64,000 nt of DNA from Nicotiana tabacum (taxonomy: Eukaryota > Streptophyta > Magnoliopsida > Solanales > Solanaceae): NCBI RefSeq assembly GCF_000715075.1, contig NC_134095.1:65353990-65417989 (forward strand). Reading direction: 5' to 3'. Position 1 is the stretch's first letter; every line of letters starts with the position of its first letter. Both the position numbers and the translations under genes were made by a program. Under the pieces are notes generated by a model, which made no database searches, was not told the origin of the DNA, and saw nothing but the letters and a program-made list of their open reading frames with translations. Positions 32,601-45,150 of this stretch are shown one piece after another.

Positions 32601-34159
32601 GGGGAGTACTAAGAATTTGAGCTACAACGACCTGCCTATAGATGTTTTTCCTTTTCATCTTTGGCGTCCTTTCATATCATCAATGACCCTTACTCGCCTT
32701 GCGGTAATCCTTCTATACCAAGGATAACAAAATTCCTTACTCGCGGTGGTGACACTTAGTGTAACTAGCACATACAGTCCCTTAAGCTTAACTTTGCTCA
32801 CATTGCTTGCTTTAGGGAAGCGTCTTCCTGAATGACCATTCTATGAATTCATCATGGATCTTTTTCTGTTGTCCATTATATTATCGCCAGAACGCAATAT
32901 GAAATTCTCATGATGCTGAATATTATCAAATCACTCAGTCCCTAATTCATGTTTAGTTTATCTTGTTCACCAGTCCATACTGATTTCTATTACTCTGGGT
33001 CTAACTTTTCCTTCTGTTAATCACGTTAGAGTTACGAACTTATTTCTCGAAATGAGAATGTGACTGTATGGCCTATACTCTTTTGTTGTCTTAAGTCCCA
33101 TCACCCCTCGTCTCTTTCTTAATTTGACTATAGATTCTATAACACTCCGCCGTTGTCATCCATGTATCACATCTCACTCACAATGCTTTATTATCCCTCT
33201 TCTACTTTCCTGCTAATATTTCTATCTATCACTTTATTCTGAAAATTTTTAACAAGACATTCTTTTGCTTTTATCTCCCCTTTCTCCATCTACTGGCTCT
33301 TCGGGCTGCCTAACATTTTCCCTCTGCTAGGGACGGGAGCCACACTAAGATATTATTTATCCCTTCAAATCTTCCAGTGCTTATCTTTGTAGTGTTCATA
33401 TCTAGCTGTACTATTTTAGAGTGCAACATCTGGGTATATCACGAGGAGATACATTAGCACATTTGCAATATTCTTCGGAAATGTCAACTGATGCAATAAT
33501 CCATCCATCATTTTGGGTTATTCTAACCTCAGCCGGATCCTGATATCCTGTCTTTCTCTTATACTATTTTTGTTAACCCCCATAGGGCATAACTGGAATG
33601 GGTGTGACCAATTGTACATACCTTTCTACTATTGAAGGTAACTCAAAATGCTTATGTCTCTCTGCCTGAGTTGAAAAAATCGATAATTTTCATTAACTAG
33701 GTACCTCGTACCATTTTTCACCTTGCTTCTGTTACTTGCTGGAACATATGTCTACTTTTCGATTCTCTTTTTCCTTTTTATCGTAAACGTGGATAGGCAT
33801 TTTTGCCTTAGGGATCCTTATCAAGAAGCTTACACATGTTAGTATATACATGGTTTGTTGAATACTTCATGTTTATCTATCATAAGCATGATACAAAAAT
33901 CTAATTCTTCTAACTCAACTCTTCCATGATTATATCTCTTACCACCTGCCTTTCTAGATGTAAGCATCATCGTATTATGAATAAGATAGCGTTTAGAAAG
34001 TTGATTTCTTACAACTGAGCTCTACCACACGATTTAGAGTAAGAAGAAAGAGTGACAGTCCTAAATGCCTTGTAGCCTCCTCCTTATAAGTGTGGAGCAC
34101 GACACAACAATAAATAATACTCTACCAGATACGGCTTGTAGATTCCCCAGGACAGAACT
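29605..34159 (-). other. Interior of element D, no recognisable gene
   Basis: Pyrimidine-rich on the plus strand, with stops in all frames. I could not place any gag, protease, RT or integrase motif. The one longer frame (30358-30588) has no recognisable content. It may be a fully decayed coding region or an originally non-coding LARD interior. Confidence 0.55.
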
Positions 34160-34171
34160 GCTCTGATACCA
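34160..34171 (-). other. Primer binding site of element D
   Basis: Reverse complement reads TGGTATCAGAGC, the classical initiator tRNA-Met site, four bases from the LTR. Confidence 0.85.
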
Positions 34172-34175
34172 CTTT

Positions 34176-36109
34176 TGTTATGCCCCAAACATGGGGGCAT
34201 GAGACCGGTACCCGGTGCCTCATCTATCCTTGCGTACCAACTTGCAACTAAGGGACTCTGAACATATGATGTCATTCTTTGGCCATGGGCCACATTGTAA
34301 GACAACTGCAAATGCTGAATAAATATCAATATAAAGTTGGGCCGACAAGTCGTCATAATTACTACAGCTAACAAACCAACCAAATATACATACAAGGCCT
34401 ACAAGCCCAACATGCTACACTAACTGATATGATATGTCTACAAGCCTCTATTGATGGATATACTGTGATCGGAATAGGGCCCCGACCTACTCATAACATA
34501 TATATATACACACACACGAGATGTTCATAAAGCTCTAGACCCTGCAACTCCGAAGGGCATGGACCTTGCCGATCAAGCTGAACTCGGGCAACACATAATG
34601 AGGAGGTCTACCCGTCTGTCTGTCTGAACCTGCATGCATGAAATGTAGTGCCCTAAAAAGGGACGTCAGTATGAAATAATGTACCGAGTATGTAAGGCAA
34701 TATACTGAAAGCTGAAATTGAACTGATAATATAATAACTAAAAGTAACTGGGAATCAAAGATAATCTGAAGATATGCTCACCTATTGATGCTGACTCAAC
34801 TCTCTCAATATAGTAAGTAAAATAGTTGACCGGCCTTATAAGGATCGATATATGTATATATCTGCTCTGCCGTAGTAGGCTCGCTCATAGGCGCTCAACC
34901 ATACTAAGATTTGTATCTCGGCCATGATGGAATCGCTCATATGCGCTCGGCCATAGTAGGCTCGGTATATAGCTTACCATCTGACTAGAGGTTACCCAAT
35001 AAGGGCCTGCCTATCGATTATAGCTTGATGGTAATGAAACTACTATAATACTATATATATAGACTCTTTGCTCTCTTGACGGGAAGAAGAAAATACTCAA
35101 TTGAATATGATGTCCCGATAAGGAGAATATTGTAACTTACAAAACTAGGAAAATATACGTAAATTTCGGGATATGAATTTTTCTTTATGCCTCGTTATCA
35201 AACTCATGTAATTACAAGATCATGCAAAATGAAGGAAGAACTTTGCCTTAACATACCTGGAGTAGGGAAAAATCTGTAGGATATTCTTGGAAAAGGTAAC
35301 ATCATACTCCCTTAGAATTGCAAAATCCCGTTGTTATAACGTAGTGCAATTTCGTATGAATTTATTTATAAATGTAAGAATTGCCATTGGTATTGTAACG
35401 TAACGTCATATATGAATCTTCAAGAATTCCCTCCCTTCACTCATTGTCTTTCCTTTCTATACATTTCCTTATAATAAAAGACTTTGATAACCTTTAAACG
35501 TAAGATAGAGATGACCAAAATTATCAATTTCTACGAGTAAAAATAGCCTAACATTTGTTGTCCATGTGCCTATTAGTTAGCTTGTCTAAAGGAAATTCAT
35601 TTAATATCACTTCATTTGCTTACACGTTTGGGGTATTTGTCCCCACATACAATTATCCACAAATCCTTAATTACATGGTAAATCTCCCATTAAACCAATA
35701 ATTAACCAATTACCCACATAATTAAGAATTATCTTAAATTACTTAAAATTTTACTTATTTTTAATACACTTTATACATCATACTATCATGGTCATATGCT
35801 ACCTTTTATGGTACTAGTCCATAAATATCGAATATTATTGCTCTGGCCGTATTTTATCCCAACATGTCAAACTTGGACGAAAATTCAATTTCTTTGACTT
35901 GCTTCCCCTCTCACATTCACAAATTTACTCATCACTTGTTTGAAATAGCATAATACTTATAATCTCAAAATAATCCCATTCCCGAACTTACGTCGATTAA
36001 CTTACGACGAAACTTTAATATACGAAAATGAGGGATGTAACATCTTATTTTTGAGCTTCCATTAATTTATTTATGGTGTACTTTTACATAAAAAATATGG
36101 GGTGTAACA
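34176..36109 (-). repeat. Element D LTR, right (5' LTR in element orientation; 1934 bp)
   Basis: Homologous to 27664-29587 throughout, with many substitutions. Adjacent to the primer binding site. Confidence 0.88.
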
Positions 36110-37421
36110 GTTTGTTCACTATTGAGGGCTATGAGCCTAGAATGAACTTTTTGTTACTCATTATAGTAGGTTTTGATGTGATTTCTGGATAATTTAGTTA
36201 TGATATGTTATTTAGGTGCTCTGCTGGTATGGGAAGTCCGTTACGTGTTGTGATTTTGTTTCATGGAATTGAGTTAGTGGAAGGTTTTGGTTGGTGTGAT
36301 GTCTATTCTACTTGTGATTTAGAGCTGAGGATGGGATCCTCGTATTTTCATATATATTGATATGTTTTGATCAGGCTACGTACCACGGTGGATTTATTTT
36401 AGGATGAGATCCTTGTGATTAATTCATATGTTTTGTTTCTCCCTTGTGGAATTCATTCGTAATATGATACCGATGGGGAGTTATGCCTGTTGGACTTGTT
36501 CGATAGTTCTCTCATGTTTTTCTCTTTCCATATTCAGTCATATTCGAGTTGTTCTTGTTGGATTTAGATTGCGAGGTATGTTCCCAGGTGGCGTTTGGAG
36601 TGAATTGTTGATTTGAGTGAGTGGTTGTAGGATCTTCATGTTTCTTGCATCGTTGTCAATGTTGTGAAGGTTTGGAATATGGTTCTAGTCGATATGCGGC
36701 TATTTACCGGTACCGAGTTTGGTAATGGATAGTTATAGAAGTCAGAGTTGTTTCTTTGGGCATATGGATGCTGCATTACGTCGTGTGGTTATACCTTGTG
36801 GGAGTAGGTAGGAGCTGTTGAAGCTGGTTGAGGTTGATACACTATGTTTATGCAGGAGTCGGGTGTTTGGGAAGGGATCGGATGTTGAAAATTTGGTTCT
36901 AAGGCTTATCAGTATGGGTGGAAGGAATAATCTTTAGTTGAGATGGTGTTGTCAGGCTTGTGTGGATTGGGGTGATGTGGAGTCACCCACGAGTATATGT
37001 ATGATGAGTTCATTAAGTGATTTCGTGGCTACAGAATGGTTCTTAGCACGTTCGAGCGTGTACCTGGATTATATGTGGAAAAGTTAATTGGTTTAGACTC
37101 TTAGGCTTCTTCCATGTATTTATTTAAAGTTGTTTGCACATGTTACATCTTTTATTTGCCAAGTTCACTCTTATATGCTTTATCTGAAGTTGTTACCTCT
37201 TTTATTATAATGTGACCTCCTTTGTTGTGAGTCATTCTTAGTTGAAATTCTTGTTACATGATATCCTTTCGTTGTCAGGTTATTCTCATGCATCTATACA
37301 TAGTTGTTAGATGATACCATCTCTTACATTGTTAGCTTATGTCATACATTAGAATTTGAAGTTGCCATTTCATGAAAATACCTTTATTATTGAGTTTATT
37401 CTTACACAATTAATTGGAGTA
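36110..37421 (+). other. Element C interior between D and E
   Basis: The first about 80 bp continue the protease region (VGFDVISG-like, matching VDFDVILG in B). Beyond 36200 no pol domain could be identified on either strand. Confidence 0.5.
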
Positions 37422-37426
37422 TAATG
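37422..37426 (+). repeat. Target site duplication of element E, left copy
   Basis: TAATG directly before TGTTTACCG; the same five bases follow the right LTR at 46087-46091. Confidence 0.9.
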
Positions 37427-38179
37427 TGTTTACCGTGAAAATGGTAATAACAATTTTGATTATGGGACTCTAAAAATACATGATCTATTTTTATGCTAGT
37501 TGTTAAGCAGTTGATGCTATGTATGTGAGACTTAGAAACGAAATGAGATTTAAGGATAGGGTGATAATCAAACCGATAGGCTAACAATCAGGGCCTCGAG
37601 CTTGTCGATTCAGGGGCATCGAGGTCGATTCCGGAGCTCAGCTGGGAGCTATCGAAGGTAATCGAAGTATGACTAACAGTTGGAGTAAAATTAATGAAAG
37701 ATCCTTATAGCCAATGATAAGCAATAAATGAAGAACAATAATGAAAACAATAATGAAGACAATACATGGGGGCAACAATATCAAAGAATATGTTAGAGAG
37801 CAAAGAGACTGTTCTTGTATATTTCTCTTGGAGCAACTGAAGCAACAGGTCCCTCTAAAATGATAAGAATCCCCTTTATATATGAGGGGAATCCTAACAT
37901 AGTACAAGATGCACTAATTACAAAGATAGGGGGATGGGACAGCTAGATGACACCCTGATTCAGGGTCAGGGTAGTCCACTAGGCTCTATCAGTCCTAGTT
38001 GTGTACCTTGGGAACTCCCCATTTCTGCCATAGCTGTGGTCAACATTATTTCAAGGTCGGGTATCGATGAACCTCGAGGGGGCAAACCCGATCATAGCCT
38101 TGTAGCCTCGAGGCTTCGAGATGAACTTCTGAGGTGCCTCAATGATGAGGAATTGGACCCTCCGATTTTACCGTATACA
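37427..38179 (-). repeat. Element E LTR, left (3' LTR in element orientation; 753 bp)
   Basis: TGTTTACCGTGAAAATGG to CCGTATACA. It carries a segment of roughly 35 bp near 37515-37555 that the other copy lacks. Confidence 0.9.
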
Positions 38180-38841
38180 GAAGGTCCCCACGTTTCTTAG
38201 AGAGGAACGACAAGAAATGATTTTGACACCAACTCTTCAGGCTTCCCACGATGATGTCACATTGATGATATCATACTTATGACGTAAGCCTTCATGATAA
38301 CCGGGACATCCCATGGACTAGTCTTTTCAGAGTTATTCAATGTGGTGCCGATTCCCATTCTTCAAAGCGACTGTATCGCCATCGATTCAGTTTCCAATGA
38401 CGCATTGATCGCGCCTGCCGATCCGTCTTTCAAAGGAATTAATGGCATTGTTGGCCATACTATCACCCCCTATAAAATGGAGCCTTCCAGTACTATCTTT
38501 TTATCCAACTGCCTTTCAACACCTTTCCATTCCTTTTTCCCACAATCCTCCTTTATTGCTACACACCATGTTTGGGGTATATGGTCTTAAGGTCTTACAG
38601 CGACGTTCCCATCAGCCACGCCATGGCCTTTTGCCTGGGCTTTTCTTTGCCGAGCGAGATTATACTATCTTGTCACTGTTGTTGCTATTGTTACGATTGT
38701 TACTGCTGTCGTCATCAGTTTGAGGTGATGAGATAAGGGGGCTGACTTCTTCCAACTTAGGAGGACATTTAGACTCTACACCGCTGCTCGGGAGAGCGTT
38801 CAGACTATACACTGCTGCTCACTCTCCTACCCTGGCCTGGT
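38180..38841 (-). other. 3' end region of element E, no gene seen
   Basis: Plus strand GAAGGTCCCCACG next to the LTR could be the reverse complement of a purine tract (GTGGGGACCTTC). A short repeat (CGGGAGAGCGTTCAGACTATAC) lies near 38785. Confidence 0.45.
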
Positions 38842-39198
38842 GTGGCACTTCATCCCCTTGGTTTTACAAGGGATAAAATGGCACCACCAGCCATTAGTCT
38901 TGCACGACACAATGTCATGGAAGGCGGACCCAGAGCCGTGCAAGTAGGGTTGATGCCCGCCGAATCTTCAACCTCTGGCTTCAGCGGGCTATGTCTCTTT
39001 TTTCTGCTTCTTCTGCGTCACTTTCCTTTTTTTCATCTTTGCCTTTTCTTCTTCTTCATCTTCACCCTCGGAGATATTATTCTGGAGGATCGAGATGAAA
39101 CCCCAGAGGAGGTGGCGATCAAAGGTATTGTCGCTGGGGATGCATGCCTGAAGAGATGGTGCTCGAAGATGCTGCTGTCGAGGATGCACCTTTGGGAG
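38842..39198 (+). pseudogene. Remnant of an acidic C-terminal coding segment, plus strand
   Basis: GDIILEDRDETPEEVA (about 39069) and, after a frame change, PEEMVLEDAAVEDAPLGVD with TAG at 39204 look like the acidic tail of a protein. The hydrophobic stretch just upstream (38990-39070) comes from a CTT-rich run and should not be read as a membrane segment. It might be a second piece of the antisense gene family found at 40453-42418; I do not recognise it. Confidence 0.35.
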
Positions 39199-39860
39199 TA
39201 GATTAGGCTCTTGTCTTTTTCTACGTGTGTATATTTTTTTTTTCTTTGTTTCTGTGTAGTGACCCATTGTGGGCTTTTGTAATCACATGTAAAGAACCCT
39301 CACGGGCTTTTGTAATCAAATTTTTATGAATGTGAAGATGTTTCTTCAATTTTGTCTACGATTTTTGCTTTATTTCCTTTTATTTGCCTTTATGGAGACT
39401 CTTAATGCATGATTCTATCGGCTACTACCAATATCGAACCCAGATGCGAGTGTTTTTTCTGACCTTTGACTGACTAATACGACCCCTCGTGGAACCCTTC
39501 GCCCTTCCTTGGATTGAGCCTGGATTGAACTGATAAACTCGGGTCATCGGGACTATTACTTTGAGTTGAATGAAAGTAATGCTTCGAGCCTGGACATCGT
39601 GATTTATCACTTAGGCTCCGCAGTAATCTTTAAGGAGAAATTCGCTCGAAGGCCCGAGGATAGGGACTGCCTTTGAGCTTTCAAGGGCAGTCCCCGAGTG
39701 GAGGTTCGTTCAAATCCGGACCACCTGGAAACTTGCTTTGAACTTAGCGTAGATAGCCATAAGGCGCTATAGATAGATCCCGGAAGGAGGTTTGCCCTAA
39801 TTCAGATGGCACCTCGGGACCAAGTCTATGTGGGTGGATCTTAAATGCATGTTTTCTTGG

Positions 39861-40171
39861 AGCCTAACTCCTTTTTGGCGAAAGTCCCCGAGGTTGGGTA
39901 CCACCTCGAGACTTGTAACGATATCATTTGCTTCCTGGAGCCTAACCTTTTTTTGATGGAGGTTCTCGAGGTTGGGTACCACCTTGGGACTGGCGATGAT
40001 GCCGTTGGCGTTTTAGAGCCTAACTTATTTTGACGGAGGTCCTCGAGGTCGGGTACCACCTCGGGCTTGACGATGATGACGTTGGCCTTTTAGAGCCTAA
40101 CTTCTTCTTGATGGAGGTCCTCGAGGTCGGGTAACACATCGGGACTGGCGATGATGCCGTTGGCCTTTTAG
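39861..40171 (+). repeat. Tandem repeat, about 78 bp, four copies
   Basis: AGCCTAACTYCTTTTTGRYG plus a CCTCGAGGTCGGGTACCACC-like block start at 39861, 39939, 40017 and 40094. GAGGT/ACCTC and GGTACC pairs give each copy hairpin potential. Confidence 0.88.
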
Positions 40172-40452
40172 GCAGGCGAATCACTGCCATTTTTTCCATA
40201 GATAGGGTCGCTTCTGCTTCTTTGGAGATCCCATCATTTTAAGTAGTTACCCTTTTTATACGTTAAGTCTCTCATCACTTCAATATTAACGTACTAGCAT
40301 AGATTCCTGCTTTAGCTCTCTAATTTTGCCATATCCATAACTGCTATATCGGGGTCTGTTCGGCAGGGAAGGGATAGTTCTGCCTCTGGCGTTCAGCACC
40401 AACGAGAGTATACCTTGAATATTACTTCTCTGATAGGAGAAAAACACCTTGA

Positions 40453-42418
40453 GTTAGTGAGAAAAAGCTGTGGTGGGGGGAGAAAGTAGTGTTACAGACA
40501 TTTTCCCCGAATAAGGGCATCATAGATCGCGACGATGGGTTTTTGAATGTGTACACATATCCTTTTACATTGTGCCCCCTTGATAGGGTTTTGCTCGACT
40601 TCTGTTTGAAGTATCATGTTACCTTGGCACAGATCCACCCGTCATTTTGGCGAATAGTGTTGATGATGAGATTTTTTGCGGAGAAGGCGAGGCTTGAACT
40701 TATTCTCAGTCATCTCATTAGGCTGTACCGACCATTTTACCATCGAAGTCTGCTAACCTTGCGATGTCGATCGACCACACCCTTCATTGTTAATGATAAG
40801 GAAGATGGAGACCGGGAGTGGATGAGTCGCTTAGTTCAAGTTCGGAGCGCTGACGTTATCCCCGTGGAGCTTATGCCATTCCCTGAGGAATGGAATCATG
40901 TGCATAAGTGGTGCATTCCGTGCCTTCTCCGTTTTGTCTATGGCTAAAGTTGGTTTCGTAATCGTGCCTTCTTTTCCTTTTCTGCAGTGGTTTCAATGGG
41001 CGGCGGGCACCGTTCCTGATCTACAGGATTGGATGCAGAAGATGGAGACCTACTCGACCTGCGATGAGCACAAGTGGAGAACTTTGTCTCGGGGAAAATG
41101 GGAAGCAAAACATCCTAGTACGTGTTGTGCTATTTTTTCCTTTCCCTTCCTTCATTTGGAGAGGCATTTTCCTTTTATGCGTATTAATCTTGCTGTTGTA
41201 GGCATCGAAGAGTCTTTTGAGGCGAGGCCATGCTCCTTGGAGAGGGGGAAGGGTTTCCAGCTTCCAGGATAAAGAATGACAACAATAAGCAAGAGACGCT
41301 TTTACCGAGCGATGATGCTCAAAGCAAGGGAAAACGGGACCGGGGCTTCGGAACGGAAGCATCGTCCGAGCCTGCCGCGTTCGTGGTTCCTGTTTCTGGA
41401 AAGAGGGTTTCTCCATTGCTGTCGCCTTCTTTTTCCGTCGACAGTATTTTGAGAGATACTAGAAACCCGGGGTCGCATACACCGAGCGACTGTGGCTCGA
41501 CCGGAGTCGATCCTTTCATAGCTGGGGGAACTAGGTTGGCAGATGTGCGCTTGGACTTCGAGGAAGCCCAGCGGCTTCACTTCGTGGTGAGTTTCAACAT
41601 AGGCCTTTCGAGCTTCGCACCTTCCCTTCCTTATTGGGTTTTCTTTTGTAGGCCTTCGACAAGCTTAAGTCCGGGCTGCATCATTGTGAAGCTAGGTTAC
41701 GGAAAGCTCTAGATGAGGAAAGATCCCTTAGGCTCCTTTGTGATGAAAAGGAAGTCGAGTTTGTGGGTTTGTGGTATGAGGTGAGCCGAAGCTTGAATTA
41801 TGAGAACTACTTGAAGGAGCAGGTAATTTTCTGTCTCGTGTGAGCGTACATTCCGCCTTCTAGCTTATGAGGCTATCGCTTTGTTTATTTTAGTTGCAGA
41901 AAAAGATGGAGGCCTTGGAGCACCTCTGGGATGAAGCTGACCAAGCCAGGCATGAGTATGATGAGCTAAAAGCTCGGGCGGAGGCTCAAGATTTAGAGGG
42001 GAAGGGTGCTCTGGCTAAAGTTCCCGCTTTTGAGGCTCAACTTTGCTTGACTCATGATAATTCTTCGGTTCAAACTGATATGATTAAGAAGCTCGAACAC
42101 GAGCTTTCGAAGGTCAGGGCTAAGATCGTTGATGTCCGGGCTGAAGTCGTAATGAGCCGAGCTAAGGCTGACCAGGAGATGGAGATCTATTTAAAGGACG
42201 CTACCGATGCTCAAGCTGAGCTGAGAAGGATCCTCAACCACGAAGAGAGGATCAAAGAATATGCTTGTTGCAAGTATCAAAAGAAAGGCCCTCAAGGAGA
42301 TCCGTGCTAGAGGTTTCAACCTCTCGAAAGAGTTGGCACGAGCGAGGGCGGACGAGCGTGATGCTCCGTTACTTCAGTTCGACACCGAAGAAAGTGAAGA
42401 TGAGGCCGGTAGGCCATA
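40453..42418 (+). pseudogene. Antisense extra gene of element E, intron-containing (putative gypsy-type transposase/coiled-coil protein)
   Basis: Exon 1 (40453 to about 40908) encodes DGFLNVYTYPFTLCPLDRVL and QIHPSFWRIVLMMRFF, which I recognise as the conserved domain Pfam calls 'putative gypsy type transposon' (Transposase_28). Exon 2 is 40988-41117 (WFQWAAGTVPDLQDWM). Introns with GT..AG ends lie at 41118-41201, 41587-41651 and 41823-41893. Exons 4 (41652-41822) and 5 (from 41894) join in phase into a coiled coil (LRKALDEERSLRLLCDEKE; LQKKMEALEHLWDEADQ). A frameshift near 42285 separates an acidic end (EESEDEAGRP, stop about 42418). The exon 1 donor is damaged and exon 3 has a frame change, so it is a pseudogene here. 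Function is unknown; related genes are known as extra ORFs of Tat elements. Confidence 0.72.
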
Positions 42419-42871
42419 GCTCCCAGGGGGCATAGATTTTGCCATTTGTATATAGCATTTTCAAAGCATGTTTGTAGATGGAGATTGCATTTTTTTGTAT
42501 ATGGGTATAAAAGAAAACCTTCCGGCTTTACTTCCTCTGTATCTCTTTATGTCTCAAATTTGGCCAGGTGAACTGGTCTTTAAGTTGGTAGGAATCCTTA
42601 GATTCGTGATATGGCCCTAGGGCTCATTAGGCTGGCCCGTAGGCTCTTACGCGCTTTTGCTCTTAGGCATATTTAGACCAACTGTTTTGGGCTTAGTCCC
42701 CGAGTTGGGTATCGACTCGAGCTTATTTGACCTTCAAGTTGCCGAGTTTTAGGCTGGAGATAGTGGCTCTTATGCTTTTGGTCGATGCGACCTTTTTAGT
42801 TAACTATTTTAGGTTCAGTTTCCGGATAGGGTTACGACTTAAGCTCATTTTATCCTCAAGTTTTCGGGTTT

Positions 42872-43024
42872 GTGTGGACTGGCGACAATGGCTCTTACGC
42901 CTTGGGCCGATGTGGCCTTTTAGTGTGGGCTGGCGACAATGGCTCTTATGCCTTGGGCCGATGCAACCTATTAGTGTGGGCTGGCAACAATGGCTCTTAC
43001 TCCTTGGGTCGAAGTGACCTTTTA
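42872..43024 (+). repeat. Tandem repeat, 51 bp, three copies
   Basis: GTGTGGGCTGGCGACAATGG-based units start at 42872, 42923 and 42974; a diverged copy lies near 42755. The 51-bp period keeps a reading frame open over them, but it resembles no protein. Confidence 0.88.
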
Positions 43025-43399
43025 TTGGCTTTATCTTTCCCTTGTTAAGGACTTTTTAAAATGATTTTTGCCTGACTCTTTGATGGTTCGAGAAGAACCT
43101 CGATTACGAGTCGTTATGTGGTGATGATCGAGCACCTCGGGAGTTTTGGCTCGGAGGCTGAGTATCTCAAAGCTTGTGATTTGGAGCTGACGTGGTCGAA
43201 GCTCTTTTACCTATATTCAGAGTAGCCTGTTTAACAGGTTCTATTCGAAGTAATTGAAGGCTTGTGATTTTGTAGCGATGGTCGGGCGTCCCCGAGTCAC
43301 GTTAGTTCTGCTGGTACAACCTTGTGACCGGAGTCATTTGTGTTTGGCCGAAGCTTTTAAGTCCCGAGTAAAGTAGTTTCGGCATCAATATCGAGGGTA

Positions 43400-43900
43400 T
43401 GCCTTTTTAAGGGTCTTACAAGTTCGATATATAGCCGAAACTTTGGGATCAGGTATGCCTTTAGTAAGGTCTTACAAGTTTTAGACGACTTTGAGGTCTT
43501 ACAGTTTTGGATACTTGGTACAAGTATTGTTCATTCCTTGCTTGAGGTCTTACAGTTTTGTTGCTTCCTTATGTAGGTCTTACGAGACAAAGTCTGCCCG
43601 CTCCGGGTCTTATGGCCTCGGGTTTTTTAATGAATGGTGATTGGCAACAGTCCCCGAGTCATTGAGGGTATCTTGGATCGGAAGCCGTTACTTGTAAACT
43701 TTGTATTTCCTTATTGAGGGATTACAATTTCGGAGATCCCGACCCTGAGGTCGTGCGATTTTTGAGATTTTGACGCTAGTCTCCGAGTATTCGGGGCACT
43801 TTCGGCCTTGGAGATGTTTCACGGTTTTCACGTTGCCTCGTTGAGGGCTTACGAGTTTGGAGTCCAAACCCGGAGGTCATTTAGGTGTTGAATTGCTAAC
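43400..43900 (+). repeat. Irregular repeats around GAGGTCTTACAGTTTTG
   Basis: Variants occur near 43415, 43469, 43490, 43545, 43577, 43715 and 43848 at uneven spacing. The region from 42430 to 44400 has no other recognisable content and corresponds to where pol would be expected to be lost. Confidence 0.55.
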
Positions 43901-44539
43901 ACCAGTCCTCGAGTGTTCGGGATATTTTCAACGGAGGAACCGTTTTTGCGAAAATGCTGAGTTTCTTTTGTAGTAAGAGATGCTTTGACAAAAGGTATTC
44001 TTTGATTACTTGGTACAAGTATACACGTTTTCGCCGTTGGGGCTCGGCTATACGAACACGGTTCGTTCGACCGTTTTGCCCGGTAATCATTTTCCTATTA
44101 GGACCCCATTTGGCATTTCTTGGCTTTTCCGAGCGGATGGCCTTCCGGGGGGATGCCCCCCATGCCCCTAGTGTTCGAGGTTGATTGCAAAATAAGCCTT
44201 GAATACTTATCGAGTCGTCCTTAGGTAGCATGTGAAGGTTGCCTCATTAAAAACCCTTCCCGATAAAACCCTTTCCGGGATAAAAACTCGGTCGAAGGAA
44301 AAGAGTGCAACGAATGCTTTAAAACCTTAAGGTCTTCGGGTTGGGTTAGCGCTTTGACTGCTTCGGTCGGGCGCCTGTATAAGGGTTAGTGTGAAATATA
44401 TAATGAAAAGGGAGATGGTTATACCTTAGTGCAGGATGTGCTGACGATGTTTTGAGGTCCGATATGTCTCAGTCGCTTGAGATGAGGATGTGGTACGGTC
44501 CTTTGTTTTGTTTAATCGGGCTTAATTGATGATGTAGTT

Positions 44540-45150
44540 TGATTACCCTTTGGCTTTTTTGTGAGTAGAGGTATTGGTGCCGGCGCCACAACGTGCACCG
44601 CGAACATCTCCCTCGCCGCATGTTGTTCCCCATAGACAGTTTTAATCCCATCCTTTGTCGGGAATTTCATCATTTAGTGGACGGTAGACGGTACTGCTCT
44701 TATGCAGTGTATCCACGGCCTGCCAAGCAATGCATTATACCTTATGTCGCCATTGATGACTTGAAACTTGGTGTTCTGAACCGTGCCGGACGTGTCGATT
44801 GGAAGGGTGATTTCTCCTCTTGTTACTTTGCTGGTCAGGTTGAAGCCGTGGAGGACCCGGGAGGCAGGTATGATCTCATCGTGCAACCCAAGCTGTTCTA
44901 CTACCCCTGGCCTGATTACGTTGGCCGAGCTTCCTGGATCCATGAGTACATGTTTAACTTGAATGTTGTTTAAAAGAAATGAGATTACCAGCGCGTCGTT
45001 GTGTAGTTCTGTCAAGGTCTCGAGATCCTCTTCGCTGAATGCGAGGGTGTCTTCGGCCACGCGGTCTCGGATTGGCCCTTCTTATTGCGGCGGATATTTT
45101 TGTCTGCTTGATCATGGGCCCTTGGGGAATGTCGATCCATCCAATAATCA
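44540..45150 (-). pseudogene. Protease region of element E with the end of gag
   Basis: Minus-strand frame 45060-44674 reads HNDALVISFLL, then VLMDPGSSANVI (aspartic protease motif with D-P-G-S instead of D-[ST]-G), LHGFNLTSKVTRGEITLP, and GDIRYNALLGRPWIH. This is the retropepsin form typical of Tat elements. Upstream traces (GWIDIPQGP in another frame) belong to the gag-protease linker. Downstream (MKFPTKDGIKTVYGEQHAAR, to about 44540) the linker to RT begins and then homology ends. Proteolytic activity cannot be judged; no partner polyprotein remains. Confidence 0.75.

Larger units (their letters stand above)
27664..36109 (-). mobile_element. Element D: non-coding LTR element (LARD-like), minus strand
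   Basis: LTRs at 27664-29587 and 34176-36109 start TGTCACGCCCC/TGTTATGCCCC and end GGGTGTAACA on the plus strand. Next to the right LTR lies GCTCTGATACCA (34160-34171), the reverse complement of a TGGTATCAGAGC primer site. Next to the left LTR lies AGTCCCCCCCCTTT, the reverse complement of a purine tract. The element therefore reads on the minus strand. No gag or pol was found in the 4.6-kb interior on either strand. It sits in the protease region of C with a near-match 5-bp duplication. The LTR copies look about 10% different, so it is old. Confidence 0.85.

Noticed and set aside
38990..39090. Apparent membrane segment (Phe/Leu-rich) in a plus-strand frame of element E
   Set aside because: It is produced by a CTT/TTC-rich low-complexity run; the opposite strand gives Lys/Glu-rich frames. 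No start or conserved neighbour supports it.
44593..44973. 126-codon plus-strand frame over the protease region of E
   Set aside because: It is the shadow of the minus-strand protease frame, which has recognisable motifs.
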